Position numbers and translations under genes: made by a program | NCBI GenBank assembly: GCA_963920665.1 | Contig: OY987269.1 | Coordinates: 6,078,501-6,142,500 of the forward strand | From: Straminergon stramineum | Taxonomy: Eukaryota; Streptophyta; Bryopsida; Hypnales; Calliergonaceae | Length of the DNA stretch: 64,000 bases | Direction of reading: 5' to 3' | In this document: piece by piece, positions 36,788 through 49,900 of the stretch | Numbering within the stretch: the first letter of the stretch is position 1 | Layout: every line of letters starts with the position of its first letter | Notes under the pieces: model-generated | Databases searched by the model: none | What the model was told of the DNA's origin: nothing | Seen by the model: only the letters and a program-made list of their open reading frames with translations

Positions 36788-37709
36788 TTAACGTCTAAAG
36801 GAATTTAACGTTTTTAGGCCCAAAACTACTTCAAAGTACTCGAACACAAAGTGAGGCTAAAATCTTCATCTATAGTAATTCATTAACAAATCCAAATGTA
36901 GGATCATTTAGTTAACTTGTTAGAATACACCCTCCTAAAAATTTAGAATAAGAAACTTTACCAATTGCAAGATCATGAAACTTGGATTTCAAAAAGAAGT
37001 ATTTGAATTCTTCCCAAATGGTAAGGTTTCATGTTTAAAACTCTTTACACAAAAATGTATAGATTGTACAACTTGTTACTCTCCATAATATGTTGAAGAA
37101 ATGAGTTGGAAATACATATAAAAAATTTCAACAAAAGATATTTCATATTTATGCTTGAAAAAAATAGTAAGTAGAAAAAAATAGAGAATGATTCAAAATA
37201 CTAAATTGTTAAGAATTTAGTTATAGAATTGAAAAAATCCAATCCCCATAGTTGTAACATTGTAATAAGCAATCTGCATCCAATGATTTTATTTTATTTT
37301 CAAAAATATTAAAAATTTAGTTAAATAAAGGACTTCAAAGTTTATTTTGGAATAAAAATTCCATAACTACTTGCAACCTAAAACTCCTCATAACTTTCAT
37401 CTTGTCAATCAAAATAGATTGATTCAAAGCTTTATACATACATACAAATCTAGGAAACCAAGTTCAAATTTTTATTTCTTAAGAAAATCATTTTTTTGAG
37501 TTGATTGGGGAGTAACAAAAACTACATATCATATAATAACTTTTTAACCATGTAAATCAAAAGTTCTGAAAATTGTTGCACTTTAAAGCTACTTCTTCAC
37601 CACATGTTGTTTGAAAATGTAAGCAAAAAAAATATAAATTTCATTCATAGTGAGTTGCCCAAAATCACTATGTTGCCAAAAAAACGTATTTTGGTCCTTC
37701 TAGGGTTAA
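36788..37709 (-). mobile_element. TTAA-flanked element, copy D, 922 bp
   Basis: TTAA stands at both boundaries (36788-36791 and 37706-37709). Read on the minus strand it starts TTAACCCTAGAAGGACCAAA. The other end is TTAACGTCTAAAGGA, an imperfect inverted repeat. The central 'gtaagtagaaa...gaatgattcaaaatac' block matches copies B and E. Its far third matches copy E rather than A to C, so two sub-families exist. Confidence 0.75.
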
Positions 37710-39364
37710 TTCTTGAAGACCTAACTTTTTGACAATGGAGGTTTTCAATGAATTGTTCTACCTTGATGTTTTTTTGCACATAGATGTGCTTGAAATTTTT
37801 AATTTTAACCATACAAAAGTAAAGACTCATTTATCTAGTAAGCACAGAAATAATTGCGGAAAATATTAACTCTTGGATTTTTAGATTATAACAATTTTGA
37901 TTGATCAACTTTATAGGCAAAAAATGCAGCTTTTGGAGAAAAAAATTGTAAAAAGCTGAATAATGCTTTTTTATCACCCCCCGAAAATGTATTGGAATCT
38001 AAGAAAAAATTCATATTTTTTGGTTTAAGAAAATGAAAAATAAAAACTCTCTCAAATTTGTATACATTTTCAAACAGAAGGAGTAGAATTACTGAATAAC
38101 AGCCTATGAAATTGACCAATAAAAAGCCAAAAACTAACCAAATTGGATCTGATGAAATTTTTAAAAACTTATATGTGTGGAAATTTTTGAAATTTAACAA
38201 GTAATATTATTAAAATATTGGTTGGAACACCCTTACAAAGAATTGAAATCATTCTAATTATTTTTTTTTCTTAATCATACAAGATTTAATCTTGTATTAT
38301 TAAAATTGCTAAACAGACAAATATGAAAAAAATTCTTCAGACCCAATTTTTTTGTGCAAAGCAAAGAACAAAAATATCTTGAAAAATATTTTTTTCCATC
38401 CCTAATATTCCTTTCATTGAAAAAAAATTATTGTTTGGTTGTTTGCTCCCTTTTTCTATTAGACTTCATTTCCTAAATAAATTTTAAAATAATTTTTTCA
38501 TTGAAATTTTGAAAATAAAAAATGCAACAAGTATGTCAACTTGTTACTCTATAAGATCCTACTTTACAAAATATTGAGATTTGTTTCACTATACCCAAAA
38601 TTTTCCAATGTAAATTTGAAGAGGAGACATTGTATTCTCCTAGCCCTTGAGGAATTAAACACTTGTTTCTATATGAAACAATGATTATTCTATTGATGCT
38701 AATTTTTTCAATCTATTTGATGGAAAAGCAAATTTTTTGGATCATTAAATAATAATATGGAAATGATATTACAAAAATATATTGCATTTTAGAACAACCT
38801 AGAAATTTTACCAAAAATGATTGTTAGAATGAAAATAATATTTTGTGGTATAAATTTAATAAATTGAAAAGAGCTTTCAACCTTCATGAGATAGTATGAT
38901 AATGTAAAGTAAACTTTAATAAAAGACAATATTAAATTTTTAAATTTTTATGGCATTGGGTACAAATTTTGTGGTAGATTACAATTCATAAATTTGGACA
39001 ACTATATATTTATATTGTACATTTGAAATTTGTAAATTTGTAAATTTGTAAATTTGGACAAATTCTAAACCATTTTAATATCCATCTTGAAAATCCAAAT
39101 CTATTGATTATACCTATTTCTATAGACCAATTTTTCGTTCAATGCATTTCTCTACATTAAAAAAGCAATGCAATATTGGGTGCTTTAAAGGGCACCATCA
39201 TTGTTTAATGGAAATAGAAAACTAATCTCTTGGAATTTCAATATAGTATCTTGAGATCAAAATAAAAAACTAAAAAAATGGTGAGATAAATATAAAGTAC
39301 AAATTAATATAAAAAACTAAAACTAAAAAACTAAAACTAAAACTAAAAGTTGTACAAAAATAAA
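37710..39364. other. very AT-rich spacer
   Basis: No gene recognised. A short tandem run of 'atttgtaa' occurs at about 39026-39055. Confidence 0.4.
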
Positions 39365-39612
39365 TAAAGGTAAAGTAAAAGATAATGAAAATGAATATAA
39401 ATAAATCAAATAAGAAAAAGATGAGAATAAAATTACAAAAATAAAATATAGTGTAATAAAAATGAATATTAATAAATCAAATAAATAAATAAAGTAAAAG
39501 ATGAGTAAAAATTAATGTAAAAGCAAAGCAAAAGATAATGAAAATGAATATAAATAAATCCAATAAATAATGTAAAAGATGAACAAAAAAAATGTAAAAG
39601 TAAAGCAAAAGA
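39365..39612. repeat. A-rich tandem repeat upstream of the small repeat-protein frame
   Basis: The phrases 'aaagataatgaaaatgaatataaat' (in parts), 'aataaatcaaataa' and 'gtaaaagatga' recur two to three times with small changes. This makes a diverged low-complexity array that ends about 20 bp before a TATA-like ctatataag at 39631-39639. Confidence 0.6.
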
Positions 39613-39814
39613 TTAGAGGTATCATATCAACTATATAAGTCCAAAGTAATGAATCATTTTTGCGAATTTCAAAGTGCATTCTTCTCCATCAAAGCCATTC
39701 GTGGAATCGTGGCTTAATTTGTTTCATTTTAGTGATTTGTCATCCCATATACTTCTTATTATAGATATTCGGAATTTCATATTCTTTTTGTTTGACTATT
39801 TTTATAATTCTTCA

Positions 39815-40267
39815 ATGAAAAATTATTTGGAAGACAAATACTCAAGTTTGAAATCACCACATTTTGAAATTGAGTTTTACGAACCCATCGTAGGTCAAGA
39901 AAGGCAACAAGGATATAATCCAACAACAATGGCATCTAATCCTTCCAATGAAAATGACTATATGGAATACCAAAATTCAAATATAACTTTGACACTTTTT
40001 GAAGACAACAATGGACCAATAGCAATTCGAGATTGGCCTCAAAGATGTCATCCAATAACCAAAAAACAACAAAATTCAAATACAACTTCAACAATTTTTG
40101 AAGAAGATGATGGACCAATAGCTATTCGAGATTGGCCTGAAGGATGCCATCCAATAACCCAAAATCAACAATCTACAACTACAAGACCAATAGCCATTAA
40201 AGATTGTCGAGTTCCAAGATGCCTTCATATAATCCAAAAGAAAATATCTAAAACTAGAAGACATTAG
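39815..40267 (+). CDS. unknown small protein with 33-residue repeats (PIAIRDWP..CHPIT core)
   Basis: The first in-frame ATG gives 150 residues; the frame is open upstream to 39674 without an ATG. I do not recognise the family. Residues from about 53 on form tandem 99-bp units starting at 39971, 40070 and 40169. Units 1 and 2 both contain GPIAIRDWP, two variable residues and CHPIT, preceded by an acidic LFEDNN/IFEEDD and a QQNSN linker. Unit 3 is shortened and reads RPIAIKDCRVPRCLHII. Between units 1 and 2 the core is kept while linkers vary, and several core differences are synonymous (gca/gct, tgt/tgc). A TATA-like ctatataag lies at 39631, but no signal peptide follows the ATG; a hydrophobic stretch lies in the open part upstream (39740-39800). 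An intron or different start is possible. It could also be a transposon-derived frame. Confidence 0.4.
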   Translation: MKNYLEDKYSSLKSPHFEIEFYEPIVGQERQQGYNPTTMASNPSNENDYMEYQNSNITLTLFEDNNGPIAIRDWPQRCHPITKKQQNSNTTSTIFEEDDGPIAIRDWPEGCHPITQNQQSTTTRPIAIKDCRVPRCLHIIQKKISKTRRH

Positions 40268-40310
40268 GCCAATATTTGAATGAAAATAAAAAAATGTGAC
40301 TTAATCTAGT

Positions 40311-40760
40311 TTGTGTGGTAAAATTTTTAGATCAATCCAAAATGTACAAATTTTTTGAAAGCCATTTGAAATTCATAGGTTCCATTTGTGTTCACCAAAA
40401 CACATTTTGATGGTTGCAACTTTGGAGGCCTGTATCTCCTTCATCTAATGTATGTTTTCAGTAAAATTTGATGTGGTATGTTTTCCTTGAAGTTTAGTTA
40501 TCGTGGTAAAATTTTCATGTCAATCCAAGTTGTTTTGCATGTTTGGGAGCAATTGAAAGTTCAAAATCCATACATGTTTGGATTACAATTAACTTTAGTG
40601 GCTTGTTTCTTCTTCATACAATGTCTATTCCAATAAATGTTCTTAGGAAAGTTGTGCAAACTATTCTTGTTTGTGTGGTTAAAATTTCATATCAATCCAA
40701 GAAGATTATGAATGACTAAGAAGCATTTTAGAAGGAGGTTCAACTATCAATGTGTTTTTT
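40311..40760 (+). repeat. three diverged units of about 170-190 bp just downstream of the repeat-protein frame
   Basis: The anchor ttgtgtggtaaaattt with 'atcaatccaa' recurs at about 40311, 40501 (tcgtggtaaaattttcatgt) and 40671 (ttgtgtggttaaaatttcat). Between anchors, 'cttcttcatacaatgt' and 'ccttcatctaatgt' also correspond. The third unit is partial. Confidence 0.65.
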
Positions 40761-43700
40761 GCAACTTTTTTTCATTATTTTTTGACATTTCAAAGCCATT
40801 TTGCACACAATGAGTCAATTGAATGATATTTTCCTTCACCAATGTGTTTGTATGCTTGTTTTGAAGCACATGATAGTTTTATTTATTATTCATTTGAATA
40901 GGTTTAGAAATCAACTTTCACCTCCAAATGTATCTCTAGGAAAATTTCATCATCTTTTTTCAACATTAAAAATTATAATCCTACAATCTATATTGCCAAA
41001 TGACTCCAAATTTGATTCATGTCATCTACACCACATACACTACAAGTGATTGTCTCAGTGATTGTATGGTTGAGATTTCTAAACCTTAGTGACATTTAGA
41101 CCTATAACACTTCAAAAACAATGACATTTTTAAACCCAAAAAGCCCTTGGACCTTTAGGGGTTGAAATAAACTTTGTCAATGACACTAGCTATGAATGGA
41201 GGAAAGGTCAATATGAAAAAATTCATAGAATAAGATTCCAAATAAAAATCATGAAACAAGGAAATTTCTCAAAAGATGAGACTTAAACATAAGTTGGACC
41301 ACACACTTACAGAAAATGGTAGTGTACAATTTGTTTCCAAATTCTAATTACTATTGTATGGGCAAAATCAATTTTTATATGTAAAACAACATAATAAATC
41401 AAAGTGTTTCAATGTATTTTTATTTTTTAATTGAATGATGATTTCTTGTAGACACATTAGTCTAGTTTGATTCTACCAAATTTTACAAGAACATCACATG
41501 AATGAGTTCTCTTAAGTAGAAAGGGCCACTTGATTGAAGAATACACTATAAGTTTGCCATAGAATAGGGAGTTTTTCAAAGGCAAAGGCAAAGGCAAAAT
41601 GTTTTACTAATGAATCCACATAATTATTATGAAATTCTTTATTTTAAGAGATAATGAAAAACCAAGCTTAAGAATGAAGTGCATATGTTCTTGGTGCTAG
41701 AAGTTGGCTTAGGTGCATACAATATAAAAATCTTCATTTTTGTCATCCCACTCATCACAATGTAATCAATCAAAGTCTCATATATAGAGAAGCAAAAATA
41801 GAAATTAGTGATGGTTATGGACAATTTGTAGTGTGGAATCACAAAAAAGGATGTTTAGGCCAACCAATATTATAGGAACATAGCTTTCTAAAAACTTTTT
41901 TTTTTGTCATTGCAACAAATTTTATTCTCATTTTGTTGCCAAGACTATTAGTTATTTGAATTCAAGAATGCAAAGGTTGTAGAGAACTTTGATTTTGCAC
42001 AGTGATGATGAGATTTATTAAACTTAAGTAGTAAGAACATATGAAAATAAGAACAATTTTTTCATGAACAATTTCATTTGATGATTGTCGAAATGACTTC
42101 CTTGAGGTAAAGGGACACTATGAAAGCACAACTCAACTCCAACTTCACAACCCTTAAATACTAAAATATCAAAACACGGGTTAGGTAAAACTCAAAGCAT
42201 TCAATGTGGTCCTTTTTGAGGCTTGAACCATATAAAGCATCAAAGGGTGTCTTGGAGCACCAAGCTATAGTATTAGAGCCATATGAGAACCAACTTGGTG
42301 TTTATATGGTCATGGAGCACCAAACTTTTACACTACAACTTAGTGTTGTAGGACACCCTTTTCTACTAGTGCTTTTGATAGAAGTCTTAAATAAACTTTC
42401 TTACAATAGCTTCTATCAATGCAAAGCCTCCTCTCTTCAATCCAAGCTCAAAAGTCAACATATTTGATAACAAATTCATTTGATAATGAATTTGTAAATA
42501 AATGGTTAGAAAGTGGATTATTAAGTATAAAAATATCTCTTGTTAAAGGGAGTTAGGTGGGGTTTTTGCGTTCAAGGAATTTTCTCCAAACTTTTGAAAA
42601 AATACTAATTATGTAGCTTTCGAGCTACTCTTAAAGGGGTTGACCCTACAAGGGTGCCAAAAAATAGCATACAAATAATCAAATACGTATTTGCATATCA
42701 AAAAGTAGATGATTTTTTTTTGCCAATGCTTTTTATACAACATTGTTAATAGTATATCCTAGACCATATTTTGGAATTAATTCAAGACATACTTCTTATG
42801 TTTATTTCATTTTATATGGGTTGTTATTTCAAAAAAATAGTATACTTGTATTGAGTATATTAGAATTTTTAAGTCTTTCTTATTTTCAAATTTGATTTGT
42901 AAATTCCAAATGAATTTTCTTTGTTTTAGAATAAATATATCAAAATAATTTTTTTCAAGTCTATTAATACTTCATTTAAATATTTCACTTTGAATATTTT
43001 GTACGATGATTATTTAATTGCAATTTGAAGTGGAGACCTGATATCCTTATTTCAAAATATAAGTTTATACTATTGGATTCAAACTATAACGTATACTTGT
43101 GTTTAGTTTTTCAATTTTAATAACTTACAATATATTTGACTCAAGTTTTTTCTTGTGGTTTTCTTCAAAAATCAAGCTAATTTCCAATCTTTACAAATCA
43201 ATTGAAATTTTCATAACTTCCAGAAGATTTATGATTTTATTTTTGAAAATAAAAAATAAAAAAATTATTCACACATAATGGAAAAATGGATCTTACAAAT
43301 TTAGAATTTTCGAAGTTGATTCCTAATAGTCATAGTTACAAGTAAGTGTTCAAAGTTTCCTAAAAAACCTTTCATCATTTGTTCTTGTGGAACAATGATT
43401 TTCTTAAGACAAAATTTTAATAGGCAACAAATAAATCTTTTTAGAAAGGAGTTTGCCAAAGAATCTTCATAGTAATCCCAAAGAAGCAAATAAGCAAGAC
43501 TTTATATCATTCATATGGGAGAATTTTCACTGCAATTAAAGACCCTCATAGAAATCTGTTTCCGCCTAATACTATGGGCCTATACGCCATTTCTAAGAAA
43601 AATCAATTTCTTAAAGAAACTTTAATATCTCCACTCTAATACCTCCTAAATTGGCACTCTTACATACATTAATGATTGACATCTCTTTTCTTTTGATTCC

Positions 43701-44348
43701 CTTACACAACTTATAGTAAGTCCCAAAAATTTAGAAGATAGAGCCCGTTTCATCAATCACCTTCAAATAGCTTTGTTCCAAATTGACACTCTTGCACATA
43801 TTATTGATAGAATCCAACTAATATCTTGTTCTTTCATATATCGTCTAATGAACAATAAGATAGGTGCACTCATTGAACAACTTAATCTTGAAAGATGAGA
43901 CCAATAACTAAGGTATTTAGCCAAAAATTATCTAATTTGTGGACCAATAGGTGCATTCTTTGTTTTTTAATATGAAAATTCATCTATTGGCTACTTTGTA
44001 GCCTTTGTACATAAATGTAGGGTTAGCACCTCTCTACCAAAATATTTATTTTTTCCAAAAAATAAGGTTCAACAAATGCTAAACATAGAATTTTAACCTA
44101 TATATATATAATTTTAAAAAGAATTTTCCTAAAATTTTGTCATCTATTTTTATAATTATTTTTTGGTGACCTTGCCCTACAAGTATGGTAGTGTTTCAAG
44201 GTCAACCTTATGAAGACCACAAATTAATGATTTTGAAATGATCAATTTAATTGATCAAATTGTAGAAATTATCTTTATGTCATTGGAAAAAATCTATATA
44301 TCATTGAGAGATGAACATTGCATATGTTAATTTAAAAATAATAATAAT
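40761..44348. other. AT-rich spacer with one more TTAA-family end
   Basis: At about 41149-41166 the sequence ggacctttaggggttgaa is an inverted TTAA-family terminus with the target site mutated to TTGA; its partner end is not identified. No gene is recognised. Open frames are short and domain-free. Confidence 0.4.
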
Positions 44349-45339
44349 CCCTAAAGGACTAAGGCCTTCTCTCCATCAAAATACACTCAAAATTACCATT
44401 TCTATTGTAAAGAGCAAAAACCTTTTAAAATTGTTTTTCTTTTTTGCATATCTAATAGTTGGATCTTATACTAGACTAGAATAAAAATGGATGGAAGAAA
44501 TTCCAAAAACTTTGACCACATAGATTGCAAGATATTTACATCCAAAGTGAAGAAAACAAGTCTTTTCATAACTTGCTTGACTAGATTTTTTGGCTTTGAA
44601 TTTTCTTATCTTAAATTTTTGTATTATTGATTTTGATTTTCTAAATTTTTATATTGAATAATTGAGTTGAAAATCTAGGAAAATATATTCAAGAAAAAAA
44701 CATTTTATTTTTACTCATTAAAAAATTGTTAAGTAGAAATAGATTCAAGTTAAAGGGAAAACTAAATTGTTATAGCTCTAAGATGAAATTGAAATACAAT
44801 AATTCCAATAGTGATATTTTTCTAGAAAGTAAATATAACCCTCTCTAACAATTTTTTTGGAAAATTGAAAAAATTCCATTAAAAAATGAATCCTATTAGT
44901 TATTTTTTCAAGAAGATGATTAGATTGCCCAACAACTAAGATTGTCTATAACTTTCTCATCAGTAGTCAAAATAGAATAAATTAATGCTTCAAATATAGA
45001 GAAAAAAATAACTATTTAGGATATTTTTTTTAATTGTTTTGACTTTTGGTAATTTTTTTGTGCTACTAGCCAACCTCCATTTTTGGCTTATTGTTCCATA
45101 ACTTTTTCTCTTAGGCACCAATTGAAATAAAAATGATATATACACAAAGTTCTTGCAAAATTGAACACCTTCAAAAAATTTACAAAAATTTCACTAAAAA
45201 TTGAGGCTAGAGGAACCTAACCAAACCCAAATTGTCCCCACATCTTCAAAAAACTTACAAAAATTTCATTAAAAATTGAGGTCATAGGAACCTATCCAGA
45301 TCCAAATTGTCTCATGAGGGGATAAATAATCCTTTAGGG
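44349..45339 (+). mobile_element. 991-bp element with CCCTAAAGGAC-type ends
   Basis: The left end CCCTAAAGGACTA and the right end ATCCTTTAGGG are inverted copies of the same terminus used by the TTAA family. The bases immediately outside are TAAT and AATA rather than a matching TTAA, so the target site has mutated or the boundary is slightly off. There is no coding capacity. Two nearly identical blocks at about 45170-45215 and 45245-45290 (sharing 'aacttacaaaaatttca' and 'ttaaaaattgaggt') form an internal direct repeat. Confidence 0.55.
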
Positions 45340-45480
45340 AATAATTGAACATATAAGCTCTTTAAAATTGATAAAAAAAGAAGGAAGAAGCCCAAATTGG
45401 GTCATATCATCCTTTCACCCTAGAAAGATGGAGAGGGCAATTTGTCTTTTGGATGGTCAACCAACATCAAGAAACTACCC

Positions 45481-45508
45481 CCCATTGCATCAGTATTGAT
45501 GCAATGGG
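45481..45508. other. perfect 12-bp stem hairpin
   Basis: CCCATTGCATCA, a GTAT loop and TGATGCAATGGG form a perfect inverted repeat. It stands alone in an AT-rich spacer and is not followed by a T run of note. Its function is unknown. Confidence 0.7.
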
Positions 45509-46941
45509 AGACTTTCCCCCAATGAAGCTTTAGGCATATTGAAGGAATGGATGATTTTCATCCATTTTTTGGTGTGCAACTATATTGATGCTATATTCAC
45601 ATTATTGAGTTAAGTTCAAAACATTTTAGTTGTTTTTTGATTTTATATGAGGTGGTTTACCAATGAAATAGTATACTAACTAAAGTATTTTAATACTTTG
45701 AGCTTTTTTCCCTTAAAACTTACTATTGAGATTGATAATGATTTATTTATTCATTTTTATCTAAACTAACAAAATGAAGCTACTAAAGTATAATTTCTAT
45801 TATACTTGAAAATTTTGAAAAATTCCTTAAAATCAGCATTCTAGTGAAGTTTGAAGTTGAGAATCTAAGGTAAACCTGCCTACGACAAGCAAAATGATTG
45901 GTCTGAACTGTTTCCATTAGCAAAATGATTCAGATTTTTTTCCATACATAGACATATGTGAGAATTGAAGGAAGCAATTGAAAATTTTTTTTTTTGACAA
46001 AGTAAGAATTTTTTATGAATTTTTGAAGTGTAGAACCCAATTGGCCCAACAGAGTTTGTAGACTATCCCAAATCAGCAAAAAAGGGTTTCCATAATGGTC
46101 ATCTTACCACCTAAAGCAATCACAACATTTTCTCACATGGCTACAACATTTCCTAACATGGCCATGACAAGAAGGAATAAAAAAATAACTTTTTATGACC
46201 AATTTACACTTGAATGGTGTAAGTGCCCTATGATAGTTACTAATAACTCCATGACCATCTCTTAAGACAAGATTATGGCCACAAATCAACCTAATGTAGT
46301 CTTAATCTCATTTATCAGAAAAAATCTGCCATAGGTTTGTATAAGACTCTAATGGGTGGTTTTCTAGATGACTACATTAGGCAATTTGCCTATCATGGGC
46401 TGGTTTACCTTATAACCAAGTTCTTAAACATGGAGTGACAAAAAATTTCTATATACCAAAACATTCTATACTATATTACACTTCTAATTTAAAAATTTTC
46501 GATTTTTTTAACATGATACAAATTTGATACAAATTTTCTTCATTTTTTTTTCAAAAATTCATGGTAATTTGAAATTTACACAAAAAATATTGAAAATTTT
46601 ATGACATATTATTCATCTCTGAAAAATAAAACCAAAAAGTTTCACTCATAAATAGGGGAAGAAATAGAGGACAGAGTGAGGGATTGTCAAGTTTGACTAC
46701 AAACTCCGTCCTTTAGGGGTTAAAACGGTTCAGAATGTTTAGTACTACAAATGGAGTAATTCAAAGGAAAGAATACATCGTCATTACAAAATCACTGGTC
46801 AAAGGTCGACTGGGCGTAACATGCACCCAGCTAAAAGTACATACTAGTACATAAGTGGTGTTGTCGTCTCTCCTGGAATATGATGGGACTTCAGCGTGAA
46901 GTAAAGAATGGGGATGGTTGCATCCATGTGGACACACACAT
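45509..46941. other. AT-rich spacer downstream of the TEX2-like gene
   Basis: It contains an inverted TTAA-family terminus at 46708-46723 (gtcctttaggggttaa, TTAA at 46720-46723) whose partner end is not identified. From 46724 to 46941 it is probably the 3'UTR of the TEX2-like gene. No other gene is recognised. Confidence 0.45.
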
Positions 46942-49900
46942 CTACCCGCTACCAAAGTGACTAGAGTGACGAGAAGAGCCACCTTCAGGAGCCTCACCTC
47001 TCCTTTCCCGCAATCTCTCCAGAGCAATGCGACGCTTCTCCTCAAGCTTCGTCAACCCCTTCCTCCCAAAGGAGATCACCTTGGAACGGCGTGATGATGC
47101 ACTTGCATCGGAGTCTTTTGACAGATCTGCCTTGGGATGTTCCTGGTCGCCAATCTGCAACTATATCGGGACAAAGCTTCAGGGCCAGTGCTCGTATGGA
47201 AACTGAAAGCCTAAACCAGGTCGCCAAACAAACTTACGTAGAAAAGTATAACCCAGTAAGAGCCCAAACGACCTGCTTCTATATCCATTCGAGTTCAATA
47301 TAAATCGTCTAGGAATCTGCAAGTAACAAAATTAACCAATAAAGAAGAGATCATACCCTGCATGTTTTCACCGATAGATATATGTCTTCAAAGTTAGTAA
47401 AATCAACTCTTAGCTTATAAAGTGGACTCTCTATTCTTAGCTTCGGCACTTCGGGGTTTCCAGACCACTTTAGACTGGTCACAGGAGATTCCACGGACCT
47501 CTTTCTGACACATTGGTACTCCTGTTCCATGGGTAGAGAGAAAGAACCTGGTGAGACGGATTCTGTGACTCGATTTGCGAAGCTGAGCCCTCTGAGAATT
47601 CCAAGGGATCTCTGTCCAAGGGTCTGGCTGTTTCCGTGTCAGATGCCCCTGCTGTTAATTCACTACTCGAATCCAACGGCTTGTTCCCGCTGTAGTCGTC
47701 GTCGTCAAGCAAAGGCGTCGTCAAGTCGTCGGATTCATTGTCCTCCCGTATTGACGGAGGTGCTGATGGTCGCGAAGGAAACGAATGCTCCAAGCTTGAC
47801 TGTTCTGAGTTGGTAGCAAACCGTGAATGATTCCTCGTAGTTCCAGAAGTTGAGAGACTGCTTTGAGAAAGAGGAGAAGAAGGCGGAGGCATCTGCATAA
47901 CGGGGCCATATGGAGAGCCCTGTGTTTGGGGAGGTAATGAGGCTGGTGAGCCATGACCGACGCTCTCAGAAGGAGACTCTGAAATCTGAGGTTTACTCTG
48001 TCCATTACGAGGAGCAAGTAGTTGACCACTTTTGCCATTCTCCTCGGCGGTATTAGGTTGTACGCCAGGATTGGGTTTGGAGACTTGACGTTCACTCTCA
48101 GAGACTAGTAGAGCCGAGAACGCAACAGGAACTTCGCTTTGTTGTATCCAGTCATCTTTCTCAGCCATCATCCAGTGGAGAAAGAGATCTTGGCTATATG
48201 GCGTAACGATAGACTCCCGAATTTGTACCTGCATGGGGAAGCTATGAAACATCAAGTATAGAAATAATCACAGAAGAGCTCATGCCCAATAAATCATAAT
48301 CATCAAATTAAGAAAAAGATTCCCTCTCCAAATCATGAAATATACTGTGTTCAACAAGTTGGCCAGGTACTCTACATAAGTTTTGCGGTTAATACAATTT
48401 CCAGTTTGAGAAGAGTGAAAGCACAAAAACAAACAAAATCGACTTAGCTGTGGATAAACAAACAGTGAGACTCGAATAGTACCTTGATTTGATTGGCAAT
48501 AAAGCTACCTAAAGGCCCGCTGCTGAAACGGTGATCACCAATACCGGGTTCTGGTGCCAGATCAATGTTGGGCATTTCCTTAAAAGAAAACCATATCCGA
48601 TCAGAAGGTGGTGCTCTCAAACAAATTCTGCAAGTTCCCTTCACAGAGACCAACCTGATTTTCAAAAGAAGAGGCACCTGCTCGTTCACACCCAATCAAG
48701 AAATCAGAATGTAGAGTACATCTGTCTTTCTAAGAAACTATTGGAAGTTAAAAAATAGAGCAATATCCACCATGAGCAGAACGAAGGCACACATGATGAA
48801 GATTTCCACAGACCTGAGAAACCTGATCAGCAACACGAGACACCATGGACTTCACTGAGTTGATCCACCCTCCCATTCTACTACTGTCATCACCTGCCAA
48901 CAGTAATAGGATCGCTTGCGTAAAGAAAGCCTGGCAGCCGGACGAAAGCAAGATTGCACTACCACCAGAGCAATAGGAAAATGCCACAAAATGCTAACCT
49001 TACCACGATTTCCACAAAAGAGGTGTGCACTTTAAAACAGAAAACTTTTGGTACCTGATTTAGTTCTTTTTCTGGCAGCTGCTTGTTTACCCTCCGTCAC
49101 TGCGGGAGACGCTTCTGCGTTCTCGAGATCCTCAATGCCTGATACAATGGCCACAGCAGCGGCCTGTGCTGCCCCTGGCTCTGCCGTTTGCGAAGTCACT
49201 TTCTCTTGTGAAATTTGATCTCGCACATCTACTCGCGTCTCAATTGTGATGAAGCCTCCACCATGCCACTCCATGTCGACTTCCATAGCCAGAGCCCCTG
49301 CGGAGTCCGCGGGCAGCATACGGAGTGCTGTTGCGAAAGGAGGATCTTTTCCAAGATCAAGCTCTTTGATTGTAATCGATTTGATGTAGCTGGGAGTCTT
49401 TATTTTTGATATTAACCTCTGAAGATTTTGCAAACGCCAGAGTAAGGTTGGGAGACCAAGGCTTTATGAGTACAATCTTCTATGGAGCAAGCAGTGACAA
49501 GAAACAAAACCCTTTAGAAGATAGGAAGAACGTGCCTGAAAATGCTTCTGTACCCATGCAACGCGGGTTTCGCTATGGTAGAAGTCGAAGAACAGTCTGC
49601 CAACGAGCATATTCAAGCAGAGTAGTCCTTGATCGATCTCCTTTTCAATCCTCTCTTTGTCAGAGTCGTGCATCAGAGCAGCTGGAAGCACCTCATCGGA
49701 TTCTTTCCTGTCTTTCTGAGTTGTTTCCAGGGCTGACTTTTCTCCATCACTGTCACTGGATGCAGATTCACTTCGAGAAATACGGTCATTGCTAACGTGG
49801 CTGGAATGGGAACCACTCTTACTACCCTCGGGGTCATCAGAGACAGCATTTCCCTTCCCCTTCCTACTACTGCCTTCATTGTGCACTTGAGATTGTCTTC

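Noticed and set aside
39365..40760. Regular repeats that might be taken for a CRISPR-like array
   Set aside because: Units lack constant short repeats with unique spacers, and the DNA is clearly plant nuclear.
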